Source: Pleodorina starrii (lineage: Eukaryota > Chlorophyta > Chlorophyceae > Chlamydomonadales > Volvocaceae). Taken from it: 64,000 nucleotides of DNA. The notes beneath the pieces were generated by a model, which searched no databases, was not told the origin of the DNA, and saw only the letters and a program-made list of their open reading frames with translations. Location of the stretch: assembly GCA_030267565.1 (NCBI GenBank), contig BRXU01000021.1, positions 2,264,501-2,328,500 on the forward strand. Reading direction: 5' to 3'. A program made the translations under genes and the position numbers. Shown piece by piece: positions 44,301-57,008 of this stretch; within the stretch, counting starts at the first letter, position 1, and each line of letters starts with the position of its first letter.

Positions 44301-46656
44301 GCTGGCGGCGGCGGCTGCGGCGGCGGAGGGCTCGTGCAGCAACAGCACGTGAGTAGTGGGGGAAGCCACGGTACACGAGTGGTTGAGTGGGAGCTTTGCA
44401 TGTCTATACCGGTTGGTGAGATGACGGGTGGCGGGTGAAGCAGATTAGCAACCAGGCAGCCGGAACTGAGGGAGCGGCCCGAGTGGTACCCGACGTGAGC
44501 GGGGAGCAGCGCGGCGGTTGCGGCGGTGGGGCGAGGATATGCGGCCAAAGAATGGTGGGGGCAGGGAAGAGGGAGTGGGGGTGGGGGGTGGGGGTGGGGG
44601 AGGTTGCGACGTGCAGGGCAGGGCAGCGGAGCGGAGCTGGAGCGTGTGCCCCGTATACGATATCCCATACGGTACACAGCTGTGTTGCTGTTGTTGGCAC
44701 GGTCGTGGAAGCGAATCCAGTCGGACGTGCGCTCGGGCGTCAGGCTTTGGGAGGGTCCCAGCCCCTCCCTTCCCGTCCCTCGTGCGGTGCCAGCAATCTC
44801 CGGAGGGGATAGGGGGACTATGTTCGTCAGGCTTGGGCTCAACTTGAATCCGCGACCCTGACCTCATGGACCCCCTTCCCCTGCCCCGCCGCCGCCGAAC
44901 AGGCGGCTCAATGTTGTATACGAGGGCCTGTACGGCACACCGGACCTGCAGTCCGCCGCCGTCGCCGCGGACCGCGTGCTGCTGTTTGCCGGCGGCGCTG
45001 GCATCACCCCCGTCTTGTCCGTTCTGCAGGCGCTCCTCACCGCCGCGCCGCCGCCGCAACCGCAGCCGGCGGCGGCGGAGCGCAGCGCCAAAGGTTGGGC
45101 CGCTGCTGACGGCTGGCTGGACCCCCGTCCCGTGTCACCTGCTGCCCCTGCGGCACCAGGGGACCAGCAGCAGGTGCAAGGCGGTAGCGGTAGCCCCGGC
45201 GAGGGCGGTCCGCCGCCGGGTCTTGCTGCGCCGGGTTGTGTGGATGCAGCAGCAGCCGACGCGCGGGGTGTCGGTGTGTGGGCGGCGGCTGGCGCCGCTG
45301 CCGCCGCGGCGGCGGAAGCGGTGGCGGCGGCGGCCAGCAGCGGTGCGCGCGTGCACCTGGTCTGGGCCGTGACGCAGCAGGCGAGTCCTCGCGACGTGGG
45401 CTGGGACACCGGGGGTGGGGGTGGGGGGCGGATGATGCCCCCAGACGGGAAGGGCTGCGTTGTAGCTTGTGGGGCTTGCGCGCCGCAGCGCCAATTTTAG
45501 CATTCTGGAACAGTAGCCCGTCCCACGCGTGGAGAGGAATGTCGGTCGCGCACCGGAGCTTTGCGCCGACTTGCTGCATGACTGGGCACCTGACGTGTCC
45601 CTCCATGCTCTTTCACGCTCCACGCGGTGATGCGCCGCTGCTGCGGTCTGCCAGCTGTGCGTTCCTTCGTCTTCGTCGCACCGCGTCGCACCGATGGACG
45701 CTAGAGCCGCCGGCCCTACCGCACCTCCGTGTCCCTCCGCCCCCCGCTCCACCCCTTGCCGCGCAGACCGACACGCAGCCGGTGCTGCCGCTGCTGCGCG
45801 CCGCCGCATCCCGGGGCTGGCGCATCGACCTGCACTGCACGCGGCTGCTGCCCTCCGCGGACCCGCCGGCGCCGCCGGCAGAGCAGGTGGCAATTGTCTG
45901 CAGACACGCACGAGACGCCGCCGCCGGTCACGGTTGCCTCCCTGCAGCCTCTCCCCAGTCGGCGCCGGCGGCCTTCGCTGGCGGCGGCGTCGCCGGAGCG
46001 GCGGCGGTGGCGGCGGCGCCGCCGCCGCGGTTGCTCTGGCAGCTGCACGGAGCGGCTTGTTGGGCCGTCGCGGCGCTGGCGGCGGTGCTGGGCGCCGCCG
46101 GCGCGAACCTCGGCGGCGCAGCCGCCAGCGTGCACAGCTGCAATGTGGCGGGTCCCGCCGCCGCCGCCGCCAGCGACGGCGGCGGTGGCGGCGGCAGCAG
46201 CACGTCGGAATGGGTGGCGTCGGTTCATGCGGCCTTTGGCGCCCATGCTGCCGCCGCCGGCTGGGCGCGGCGCTTGCTGGAGGCAGCGCTGCGGGGCAGC
46301 TCCGCGGCGTCGGTGTTTCGATGCCCGAACTCGCTGATGCCGTGGAGCGAGCACGTGCGCGCCGCCGCCGGCGCGGCGGCTGACGGCGTGAGCCGCATCG
46401 CGGAGAGAGCGGCGAAGGCGGCGGGCGGGAAGGACGTGAGCTTGCGCGTGTGCCGCGCGTGGTGGGGCGGCGTCGGCGCGCCGGAGCTGTGCGTGAAGTG
46501 CGACCCTTTCAAGCCGCCCGCGTCGGAGCTGGAGCGCGCGTGGCCCTGCTGCCAGGCCCGCGTGTGCTTCTTCGCAGCGCACCTGGCGCCGCTGCTGGGC
46601 TGGGTGGCTGGCGTGGCGCTCGGCGCAGCGCTGGCATGTGCGGTGTGGCGGTGGTG

Positions 46657-46688
<32 letters not shown>

Positions 46689-47233
46689 GGCGTGGTGACG
46701 GCGGCCGCAAAGGGCGGCCGCTGCTGGCGGCGCGCGGCGCCGGGAGCTGGTTTGGCGCGGGAGTGTCCGCGGGCGAGGCGGCTGCCAGGCCGCTGCTGCC
46801 GCGGGAGGGCGGCGGCGGCGCCGATCTGGGGATGCCGGCGGCAGCAGCTGGCGAGCGGGAGATGGAGGAGGGCGCTGCGGGCGCCGTCGGAGCTGACGCC
46901 GGGGCGCCAGGGCTGGAGGCGATGGTCTCCGCCTTGCTAGCGGACGTGAGCGGGCGGAGCGATGGGGAGGGGTTTGCGGCTGGCGCAGGCACGGGCGGTG
47001 TTTTTGTGCACGTGGGACGGCCAGACGTGGACGCGTATATCCGCGCGGCGGCGGCGACGGGCGACGCGGCGGGCTGCGGGCGCTACGGCAGGGCCGCGTA
47101 CGGTGATGCGGTGTACGGAGTCGTGGTGTGCGGGCCGGAGTCGCTGCAGGCCGCCGCGCAGGCCGCGTACGAGCGCTACCTGCGGAAGGCCTACCCGGAC
47201 TCGTGGTTTCGGGGCTTCAGCTTCACGACGTGA
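41305..47233 (+). CDS. Ferric-reductase/NADPH-oxidase-family transmembrane flavocytochrome
   Basis: Model: exons 41305-41825, 42112-42392, 42960-43069, 43162-43263, 43466-43813, 44179-44348, 44903-45380 and 45767-47233, 1,158 residues, in phase throughout. The N-terminal half has several membrane segments. Two His pairs with the family spacing H-x13-H are seen: H253/H267 and H332/H346, the second in LHWLLAPATLLFACLH. These would bind two hemes. The FAD motif is HPYS (464-467), the NAD(P)H-binding motifs are GGAGITP (541-547) and CGPES (1125-1129), and the protein ends in aromatic-rich WFRGFSFTT. It should carry electrons from NAD(P)H across a membrane to Fe(III) or O2; substrate cannot be told. 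Odd: between GGAGITP and CGPES lies a very long Ala/Gly-rich insert with two hydrophobic segments (about 758-780 and 936-960) and Cys-rich sequence. The intron after 45380 has a GC donor (GCGAGT). The last exon may hide further introns. Confidence 0.88.
45381..45766 (+). other. GC-AG intron in ferric-reductase-like gene
   Basis: The exon ends CAG and the intron starts GCGAGT and ends GCGCAG. Joining here keeps phase 0 and gives TQQ-TDTQPV. No GT donor nearby gives an open, phase-consistent join. Confidence 0.7.
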
Positions 47234-47631
47234 GAAGCCGCGGCTTTGATGGGCTGGCACGATTGGCAGCTTACCGAATGTGGTGTCTATCGTACCGGTA
47301 TGTGGAATCGAATGATGGTCGCTCCGTTGTGGTGGCGGTTGCATAGCAACAAGAATGGTGATTGGAAATCGTGATCCCAGCAGATCCCAGCAGCAACATG
47401 TCAGCGATGACGATACTGAAAGCGTAGTAGCTAGCACCGTTTGTATATACGGACGGTTAGCATGCCTTGGAGCATCCCCCGGCAGGGTGTTCTGTGGTTT
47501 ATTGGGCGGTAGATGGTTTATACCACCCCGGTTGGCTCTCCTTCCCCCTGAGTGGTCCTAATCCCTGGGGGTTGCCCCTAAGTCTGGCTGGTCCGCATCA
47601 AGTCTCTGGTCACTTGAGCTCGGTGATCCAA

Positions 47632-47636
47632 TGTAA
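47632..47636 (+). terminator. Putative TGTAA polyadenylation signal (reductase)
   Basis: The first clear TGTAA after the stop at 47233, at a distance normal for volvocine 3' UTRs. The assignment is by position only. Confidence 0.5.
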
Positions 47637-48506
47637 AACAGTATTCTGTATCGCCTATGGTATCTTACAGAAAAGGCACATCGCACAGAACAAGCCAGTC
47701 GATGACGATTTCAGGTCCGCGGACCTGTCTCCGTGCTTGTTATCATCAGGGCCGGTTCAGGACCTGGCCTAGCCGTACTTGTACACGGTCGCGAAGGGGG
47801 CACTCGCTTGCTCATCTGCTGAGCACGCGTCATTGACCAGAAGTACTTGCTGCACTGTTCAGCGCTATGTACCGAATGCGGGGTGAAGTCAGGAGTGGGG
47901 CCCGCCCATGCGCTTCAGGGGGCACATGACGAGGGCGCGCGTCGTGGTCAACGCAGGGCAAGCACCCTAAGCGTGTATTGGGCGACGCACAAACGCCGCC
48001 GCTTCAATCAAAGCCCATACCGTAATGGGTTCAAACCACACAGCACTTCGCTCTATAACCCCCACTCCAGGGTTTTCTCGCTGCGTTGACTGTCATGAGC
48101 ACACAAAGACTGGAATCCGTCCTATCACTTGATCAGAAGTAAAGAAGGGCGACATGCACATTGAAAAAACCTGCGAGCGAGTCTCATTTCGACTGGTGCT
48201 TGCGCACCTAGTTCCTGCGCTCGTGTGCTTGCGTGGCTGGGGCCCAAGATGGCCCGAGCATCTGCCGGACGCACAGCTCACACCCTCAAATTGCCACCGC
48301 CTTATCGACCCGCCCGCTTCCGAAGCCGCTACTCGACCCGCAGGGGCTCTTCTTTGGCGTTGTCATTCACGGGCGGTGCTGCGCTCGCACTGTAGCCGCT
48401 ACTCGATAACGAGGTCCGCTACGCGCTGGTCCGTCAGCGGCTGCGAAAAGGTTTGACGATGGGCAGTGGGAATCAGGTTGGCAACGCCTCACGTGATGGC
48501 GGGCAT

Positions 48507-48511
48507 TTACA
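48507..48511 (-). terminator. Putative TGTAA polyadenylation signal (BRCT/BAH gene)
   Basis: TTACA on plus reads TGTAA on minus, about 285 nt past the predicted stop at 48796. By position only. Confidence 0.4.
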
Positions 48512-48795
48512 CACATGCGCGGGCTGGTAATAGCACTGGTCAACGTCCGCGAGAAGGGGTTCGCCAGGCGCGGAGAGGAGAATGCGATTGGCACAACAAC
48601 TTGACAGTTGCGCGGACGGCGGAGCGCAGCCACGGGCGCAGGCAGCCCGAGTTTTTCCACGTGCGTGACCCCGCTAAACCCACATCCACGTGGGAGCCCA
48701 GACCCGTTCACACTCTGAAGTACGCGTGCATTGACCTCAGCACGGCTATGCCTCGAGAGTTGCCCGGTTGTGACACCAGCCAAGCAACATATTGT

Positions 48796-51700
48796 TCATC
48801 CCATTAATGACTTGGACACGCACGCGGTACCCACCATTCCTGTGTGCGTGTCGAACATGAAGCGGCAGTATGCGGGGCGCTGCTCGGACCGGCCGCGCGG
48901 GGGCGGCTGGGGCTTCTTGGTACGCGACACCCCCATGTTGCCGCGCACGTGGATGATCCTGATGCACGGTGGACGGCAACCGCAAAAAAAGGGTGGCGTA
49001 AACGGCGAGTCTTGCATGGACAGGCCGCCAAGCTAGGTTTGCAGGGTCTCGCAGAGCCGCTACGCTCTGCTTCAGCAGCCGTAAGGCCTGAGGATCGATG
49101 CAGCCAGACGAAATCCAGGATCCAGAACAGCAAACCCGGAAATGCACACCCGGCAGCTGCCGCTGGAAGTTGTGCAGCTCACCTGCAGTGAGACGTGTCC
49201 GTATCGCGCATCAGCTCTCGCCGATCGCAGAAGTCGGTGGATACGGTGAGCTTGCGGTCGTTGGCAGTGGCCATTGCGCGCAGGTCGCTTAGCGAGTAGA
49301 AGCGGTAGTACTCGAGCCACCACTCGCCTGCACCGAGGCACAACGAAATTGGACGGGTGCGTCAGTGGCACAGCGCAAACGACAGCGCAGATTGTGTATC
49401 CCTTATCCACACGTGCGGCCGCGTACGTAATGCTGACACGCTACACCAAGGCGTCCCACGTGCACCTGCTGCGGCCACTGTACGTAACCCCCGCACAGCG
49501 TCAGCGGCTGGAAGTCACGCTTGCGGCTACGCGGCCGGCCGATCCCCGGAGGGCTAGCTAGCACACGCTGCCTCTACTGCGGGAAGCGGCACGTTGGAGC
49601 CTTGGAGAACACAAAACTTGAGAGCCTGTCCGTTGTCCCTCCGGATGTAATGGCGGCCAACCACTACTGTGCCGAGGAGTGATGAACGTGGCAAGCGCTG
49701 CGCCGCGCATATCCGCTCGCCCAGAACGCCACCATACCGGATGGCAGGAGGTAGAAGACGACCGGCTCCGCCAGGAACACCTGTCGTCGCCCGCCCGCGC
49801 CCTCCCCATCGGCGGTGCTGCTCAGCGCGATGATGGGGCACTTGGAGCACTTGGAACGGTCGCGGCAGCTGAGCAGCAGGTCGAGGGGCGTCACCTGCAG
49901 AGGCCCGTGCCCGGAATTGCGCGTCCGAAACGTTGGTGGGCTGAAAAGGGCAGGCTACACAGTGCTTACGGCTACACGCTCACTGAGCTTCGAGGCATGG
50001 GACTTGAGCACTAGGATCAGAAAAGTGGGATCGACCTAGATGCTTCAAATGTATCGGCGTTGCCGCCTGTGGAAGCACCCAAGGCTGACACTCACAGCGC
50101 CCGTAACTCAGACTGTTTCTGAACATATCCCGGGCTCTGATCACAGGGCGCCAGTGCACCCACGGTGGAAACTTCAACCTTTTTGTCGCCGCCCCGCGCG
50201 TGGATCTGGCTTACCATAATCTGCTCCGCAAACTTGACGTCCTTCAGTTTTACCCCGCCGTGCTTCTGGGCGACGGTGTGATTGCGCGCCCGGCCCATGG
50301 CCTTAATCACCCGGATCTGGCTGTCAGAGATTAATTCGCCGCCGGCCGCAACCCCCTGGTCCACCAGGTACTCCTCAGCCATCGTGACCGACATCCGCAG
50401 GTACTTGCTGACGGTCTTGTCCTCGGTCAGCGGCTCCCGCGGCCACTGCTGCAGCTGCAAGCCGCTCTCGAGCTGCGACTGGGACTGCGACTGCGACAGG
50501 CTGAGGCTTGATTCCGCCAACGACTCGCGGTCGCGCCGGGCCGCAGCACCACCCTGCGCGGGCATGAGTTCGCCGCCATCCTCGTCGGAGTTGACGCGCG
50601 CGTCCGGCGTGTCCGTGTCGGTTTGAGTGTCGCTGTCTTCGCCTGCGCGCCGACGGGGAAGTTTGCTGCGAGCGGCTTGAGCGCTCGCGGTAGCGCCTCG
50701 CGCTCGGGCGGCCCCCGCGTGCCGTAGGCCGCCTGCGCTGCTGGCATTGGCGGCAAAGCTCTCCTCATCCTCGGAGTCGCCGTCAGATCTGCGAGAGTTG
50801 GCGCGAAGTGTGTTTCAGGCCACATGTCAACCTCAGGTCACACGCCAAGTCGTCAACCCGCGTGGCACGTTGGCTGCTTTAGGTACTTGCAAGTGTCAGA
50901 TGTAAGACCAACACGCATACAGTCGGCAGGAAGGTGTCACTCTGCGCTGCCAGCGCCAACCCCCACGCCAAACGCAGCAGCGGGGCTTAACACATAACAC
51001 ATACAGCACGACCTGCCGCTCTATGTGCCATGGAACGTTCTGCCGCCGCACTTTGTTCTTGCGTGTGGCGCACTGCGCGGCCCTGCCCCCATGGGATGCC
51101 ATACCAATGCATACATACAATACATACAATACATGCAATACATACAATCCAACAAACACTCGCACGCCACACGTCCCTACATGCTCCCTGGCAGGATCTG
51201 GCGTTGCTGTGAGGAAGGCAACGGCGTCAGGCCGCCGGTGCGAAGGCCCACCACGCGGTTGATGGTGTTCGGCCCCGCAAGGTGTTTGCTGCCCTTCGGC
51301 TCCTGGTCCGGCGTGGTGCGATCATCCAGCGCCAGCTGTTGCTGAACAGGGCCCGGGCGATCGGCTTGACGTGCGCCGCTGTCGAAGCTCGGCGTCGGTC
51401 CGGCGGAACCCAAATCCAGGTCCTCCAGGCCAGCCGGCGTGTCTCCGGACGATGACGCGCTGTCGTACCCGTCCGCTGCGCCGCCCAGGTCTTTAAAGGC
51501 GCCCTGATGGGCTCCTGCAGCCGCGTCCTTGCCCAGGCGGCTACGGCCGGCTTTGCCAGCGGCGCCGCCGGCCGAGCGAGACGCCAGCCCAAGGGTCTGC
51601 GGCTCTGAGACGAGAGAAGACGTTGCAAGCGCTGCGGTGCGGCGTCGTACCGAGGGCTGGGTGGGTCTGCTGGCCGCAGCGGCGGCGCGCGCTACGGGCC

Positions 51701-53905
51701 CGGGCCCAACGGGCCCGACCTGGCCCCCGTCCTCGGCTTCACAACCCGGCTCGGGCTTAATCCGCAATGGCTCGCCCTGAGCAAGCTCGGCGCTAACGGG
51801 CGGCGGGAGGCCAGTCGTGCGCTGCGCCGACCCCAGTTGCGTGCCTTGCTGCACCCGAGTAAACTGACTTCGCTGCCTCGGATGCCGGAGGTCGGGTTGG
51901 GCGGAGGTGCTGTAACCCTCAGATGCCAGTGATCCAGCCGCGGCGGCGGGCACAGGCACGTGGACTAAGCGCGCTGGATCGTGGCCGTCCATCGCACTGC
52001 GCGCCTGACCTTGCTGTTGCGGAGGCTGGGGCGGCGGCGGTGGCATAAGCTGTTGCTGCTGTTGCGGTTGCTGGAATATGCTACGTAGGTCTTTCACGGA
52101 GTGGGCGGGATTCGCGAGGGAGGGCCTCAGGGGCGCCCCTGGCCTGCTCTCGGGAGCTGGGTTCTCGATGGCGGCGGCGACTGCGTGTACCGTCCCAGCT
52201 GGAAGCACCGCATCCTCGATGTCAACCTCCAGTTCATCCTCCAGCTCCGCGTCAGCCTGAAGGGGCACCTCCTCGTCAGCGCCTCTCCCCGCCCGCTCCG
52301 CCTTATTGGGCACGGCCACCGACAGTCTGTCGTTGCGCACAAGCCGCCTACTCTTCGTGACGGTTGCCACCTCAGCCAGGGACTCGAACCCGCTGTACAG
52401 CACCGCCGGCCCGTTGTGCTGGGGCGACCCCGCGATCTGCGCCGTCGCACCCATCTGGCACCCATCTTGCGCACCGCCATCTGGGTCGGCGGTATTGTGG
52501 GTTGGCGCGTCAGAGGACGGCGTGAGGAGGTCCACGCACTCGATCGTGGCCTGCTTCCCGCTCCCTGCTGCTGGCGAGCATGCGTCGCGTCCACCTGCAG
52601 CGCTGTTGCTGGCCACCTCGCCACCGGCACAGGGTGCTGCAGAGCTGGTGGGCACGTCCAGCTTTGTGGGTTGCACAGCCTCAGAGCGCCGGGTCACACG
52701 GGGGTTGTCGTAGCTGGTACCGGACGTTGGGGTGGTGCTGTTGCCAACCCCGCCGTGGCCGGCGGTGTGGGCGGATCTGTCGGCAGCTGCATCGATTGTC
52801 AGGCCCGAATTCAGCTCTGAGGCGGAAAGCTCAATGGTGTATGGCGAGGCCAATGGCGTCGGCAGCCGCGGCTGTCCGCGGTCTGGCGAGCTTAGCGCAT
52901 GCCCGGCTGGACCGGCCACGGCGTCGGCCACGATAGATACTGAAGTTGCGTCCAGCAGCTGGGCGCGCTCCTGTGTTACAACGCCACTTGGACTCAGATT
53001 TTTTGATTAGGAGCTACAAGCTTCGCCAATACTGAATAAGGTTAGACATCGTCTTACCTCAGGTGCTGCCGTCTGTGCTATGCTCTCCACCGCAAAGGCG
53101 CGCTCTGGCTGAGCCGGCTGAGCCATGTTCGCGACAAGGCACAAGCGAGGGCTGCGAGTCAGAATGTCGCTCCCGCTGGGCACATCAAAAGTAAAATCGT
53201 CCGGGATCGACGCCTGCTGCTCCTGCCCTGCCAGGCGCTTCTTGTGGTTGCAGCCGTTGTCGCACTTGACCAGCGCCGTCTCGTTGTGCGGCTGCCCGTC
53301 CTTCCCCATGCCGGACGTCCCGCAGCCGAGGAGCCCCCGCCCATTCGATATGTTTGCCGACAGCTGCCCGAGGGGTGCTCTGGGAACAGGCTGCAAGGCT
53401 GCCAGTCGCATGTAGAGGGACGCCGCCTCGCGCAGCGCAGCGGCAGCAGGGCCAGGGTTATCGGACTTATAGCCAGCTGTCGGCAGCAGTTGGCCGGCCC
53501 TTAGCGAATCATAGACCCAGGAGAAGCTGACGATGGTGATACCCCAGTGAACAGACTTGACATATTTGGGCTCGTTGAACGAGGCCAGGAGGTTCTTGCA
53601 GACGAGATGCGTGCTGTGCCTGCACACCAAGTCACCACTGTACTCGAGGCCAAGCTGCGATACCCAATCCTTCATGACTTCACGTTCCGCTGTGGAGAAC
53701 CCTGTGCATGAAGGAAAGGCCAGGCGACAGAATAGGCCACTTTCCATTAACCGTGCCCCAGCTCGAAACAACGCGCGAAACTCTCAGCCCCAACGGCCTG
53801 TATGCCACGTTTTCACTTGCCTGAGCCGGTCACCACAACTTTGCGTTCAGGCCGACGGCCATGCTGCGAGACGATGGCGACCTTTGCCTGGCCGGCTGTG
53901 GCCAT
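48796..53905 (-). CDS. BRCT-domain protein with C-terminal BAH-like domain
   Basis: Minus-strand model: exons 53905-53821, 53701-53058, 52970-51181, 50788-50215, 50066-49984, 49940-49738, 49666-49567, 49526-49447, 49327-49183 and 48958-48796, 1,288 residues, phase kept at all nine joins. Residues about 22-110 form a BRCT domain: KVVVTGS-GFSTAEREVMKDW, then THLVCKN, KYVKSVHWGITIVSFSWVYDS and GYK. A long, disordered, Gln/Pro/Ser/Ala-rich middle follows, then acidic and Ser-rich blocks. The C-terminal exons read like a BAH domain: EYYRFYSLSDLR, VSTDFCDRREL, CRIIHV and YCRFMFDTHTGM, resembling the end of plant BAH domains. BRCT suggests phosphopeptide or DNA-damage binding and BAH suggests chromatin binding; a nuclear role is inferred. 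Exons 1-4 are firm. Exons 7-8 use weaker donors. If the GTAAGC donor at 50214 is not used, exon 4 would run to a stop at 50092, giving 1,071 residues and leaving the BAH exons as a separate gene. Intron 1 has a GC donor. Confidence 0.72.
53702..53820 (-). other. GC-AG intron splitting the BRCT domain
   Basis: On minus the join is TCAG/GCAAGT ... CACAG/GG. It restores the BRCT first strand and loop (VVVTGS-GFSTAERE) in phase. CAG/GCAAGT is the classic GC-donor consensus. Confidence 0.8.
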
Positions 53906-56900
53906 CCCTGCTGACGAGGTCCAATGGACCCAATTTGATCAGTTCAGATGCGTCGAGCTAAATGCCGCAAGCTACAATTGTGTCGCGTCTTGCAGGGGCA
54001 TCGGACAGCTGGTATAACCTGCTAGCATGCTTCATAAAATTAATCTGTTGCGTGGTATGATTACTATTATGTAAACTGCTTATGCGAGAGCGTGGACGTG
54101 TCCACGTAGCAAAGAGCAAAATCGAATCCAAAAGCTGTCCGGCAGTCCCTGCATATTACCATAGATATTACAACAGTTCTGATAAGATAACAACGGACAA
54201 AACAAGGTAAACATACAAATAATTGTATCGCCGCATGTTGCGCGGCATGTATGCGATTTAGATCTGCAACCGCGGGGCAGGTGCCGTGCACATCGTCCAG
54301 AACACACGTGTGTATGCCGAACACCGCGGACTCTCTTCATGTGGCCATCGGGGCCCGGGCCCCTTACTCCTGGCTGGGCCAGTAGGGTTGCTTAAAATCC
54401 TCTGGGCTTGGGTGGGGTTGAAACGTACCCACTTAGTAATTTTAGTAGCCCTCGGCACTCCTTCCCCCCGACGAAAAGTAAATGTGCACCCGACGGGGCC
54501 TTAAAACGGGAGGTCATTCCTTAACAGGGGCAAATTCCTTCCAATTTGTGGCAAAGTATCCATCACTTCGTTGCACCGCTACCCACGCTCGAGCGGTTAA
54601 CTCGGCATCTCATGGTGACGGTACCGGCTCCCTTGTAGCCGTACCGGGCGAGGAGGCAGGTTGGAACCACCCACCCCCAGGTGGGCCGCGTTGCAGCTGC
54701 GGCACTGTTGCAGTTTGGTCCGTGCACACTATCCGGCAGTCTTTCGAATGTGCAGTTGCAGCATGCAGGTCATCCGATCAATAACCGTTTCTTGGCGCCC
54801 AGCGACATAGCTTCCCACCCATAACACCAGCACAGGCCAGCACGCAGCATCCAGCACGCCAACCCAAGTCACAAAGGGGCAAGCAGCGCCAGTTTATGTC
54901 CATACATGGCCGGAATCGCGGGTTGTCCGCTCAGGACGCATCCCAAATTCCCAATCCTCGAAACGGCTCCCCTGGCTACCCACAGCCATACGGACTTGTA
55001 AGCAGTCGCAGTAAACCCACACCCGCCGCTGTCTCCGCCTGCACGCCTGCTACACCATGCCCACACACCAAGCGACAGTTTCACTTCCAGAGGGCCACCC
55101 ATGAGGGCTACCCTTTGGCAGGTGCCCCCGAGCCTTAAACGGCTCCTCATCTCTACCACAGGAAGGAAGAGGGCCATCTTGCCGTTACCACAGGAGCAGG
55201 CCCGAAGACCTAGATCCTCCCCAAAAGCCTCGCCTCGCCAACGAGGGGCTCTCCTCTTAGCTGCCCGTCATCCCGAAGTTCGCGAAGCCGACCCACATCA
55301 GCAAATGCCGCCCGCCGCCGCCGCACATACGACCTGACCACTATACTTTGCCCAGCTCCGAGGCCCACACACAGCATCACAGGCAGATGCGAAGGACAAG
55401 GCGACGACGCCTTATTGTCGACAACCGAGGCAGGCGAAAGCCGAAGCGTTTGTCAGCATCAGCAACACCCGCTACGCGGTCCTTCTTCGCAAGGGAGCAC
55501 ACGAGGCAATGTTCCGACATCAAACTCCCGCGCCAACGATTGCATGTCGCGATGTCGGCGCCCCCCCAATCAATACGGCGTCCGTTGCTCCGAAACAACA
55601 GTATCCTCGTCAGTAATCTGGTGCCGGCCGGTCCGCACACGAGAGCGCAAGCAAGGAGGGGTGGCGGGGGCCGACGCGGCTGCCGCCTGGAAAGCCTCCC
55701 CGCCCCCCGTGCGTTATCCGTGGGCGTCCCTCACCCCATACCAGCCCACACCGCCCCGCACCCAACCACACACCGCACACAGACCAAGGGTTGAGCAATT
55801 GGTCCCTTCCGAGCAATAAATTTATGATGCGCCCGTCACGAGAGCCATGCAGCAGCCACCGTCCTTGTCGCTGCCCGGGCGCCAGTCCTGCATTGCCGCC
55901 GGTTTCGCGCGGTGTCGCAGGTGTGCAATGCGCGTAAAGTACCTAGTTCACACCCCTCGGCCGCAGCGCCGCACTCCGCACTCGATGAACCCGACGCGCG
56001 CTGCTGAGAAGGTCACGGCCTTCAGTTCCCCGGGACTGGTGCCCTCAACACGGCCCCCTGGCCGCACCGCAACCCCGCCCCCCTTGGAAACCGGGGGTAG
56101 GCGCTAGCGCGCAACTGACGGCTACAGCACACAGCTTCTTGAGCCGCGCCCTCCCACCACATACGTACGAATGAACCTGCCCCCATCAGCGTCCACGTGC
56201 TGCGCCTCGCCCCCACAATAGACCCATTCGATGTCCCACACCTTCACCTACGCACGCACTGACTCTCGCCCCCATGCATCCTCGTCGCCGGGACCGCCGG
56301 CGGGGCGACCTCACACGCTGCACCTGCTGCTACTGTGTCGGAAGCCACCTGATCTGTCCCCTACCCGCCTATCTACCTGACTGTCTGCCTGTAAACTTAT
56401 TTAATCACCCACCTACCTACCTATCTACCTTCCTACCTAGCCACTCCGGCGCTCAGTTACTGCCTGGCACTCCAAGAAAGACCCCTGCGCGGACGGGACG
56501 CCGCGGCTTTCTGGCACCGCAACGACGCAAAACCCACATCCGGTCATTCAGCCCGCCACACATGCCACCCGCCGCTAACCCATTCCCCCCTCCCCCCGCA
56601 CGCGCGCACACGCACTCGCAACGTTCCGTGCCGTTGGGCGGCCCCCTCCTTTTCCACCAGCCAGCCTCCTTGCCGCGCCCCGCCCCGCCGCCGGGGCCAA
56701 TGTCCAACAATCTGAACCCCAAGGCCCAGCTCCCCATTCGTTCTTGCACCCACCACCCACTACACAACCCAGTCACTCAGTCACCCAGTGCAGTGCAGTA
56801 GGCCACCCAGTGCAGTAGGCCCACCCAGTGCAGTAGGCCAAAGTCCACAGTGCGGGCAGCGCGCAGCAGGTAATAGCTGATAGGGAGCCGCGCGCAGCCA

Positions 56901-57008
56901 CCCCCATCCCCTCGCCCCCTCGCCCCCGCGCATTCGCATTGACACGCTCTCCAGCCGCCCGCGTCGCTTCGCTGCGGACCTGCCCATCACGCATATGCGT
57001 CCCTCCAA
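53906..57008. other. Intergenic region, no gene supported
   Basis: Should contain the BRCT/BAH gene promoter (right after 53905) and the 3' UTR of the exostosin gene (before 57009). Several Pro-rich and short ORFs occur but none is recognisable. Tandem repeat at 56782-56839. Confidence 0.5.
56782..56839 (+). repeat. Short tandem repeat, CACCCAGTGCAGTAGGC units
   Basis: About three copies of a 17-19 bp unit, the first interrupted by an extra CAGTG. Probably in the exostosin 3' UTR or just beyond. Confidence 0.8.

Larger units (their letters stand above)
47234..48795. other. Convergent intergenic region
   Basis: Holds the 3' ends of the reductase (+) and the BRCT/BAH gene (-). TGTAA, the usual green-algal poly(A) signal, lies at 47632-47636 on plus, about 400 bp past the reductase stop. 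No further gene seen. Confidence 0.55.

Noticed and set aside
50092..50214. BRCT gene ending at the stop at 50092
   Set aside because: Possible but less favoured. A strong GTAAGC donor at 50214 and the acceptor before 50066 join in phase and lead through BAH-like exons. Kept as an alternative in the gene entry.
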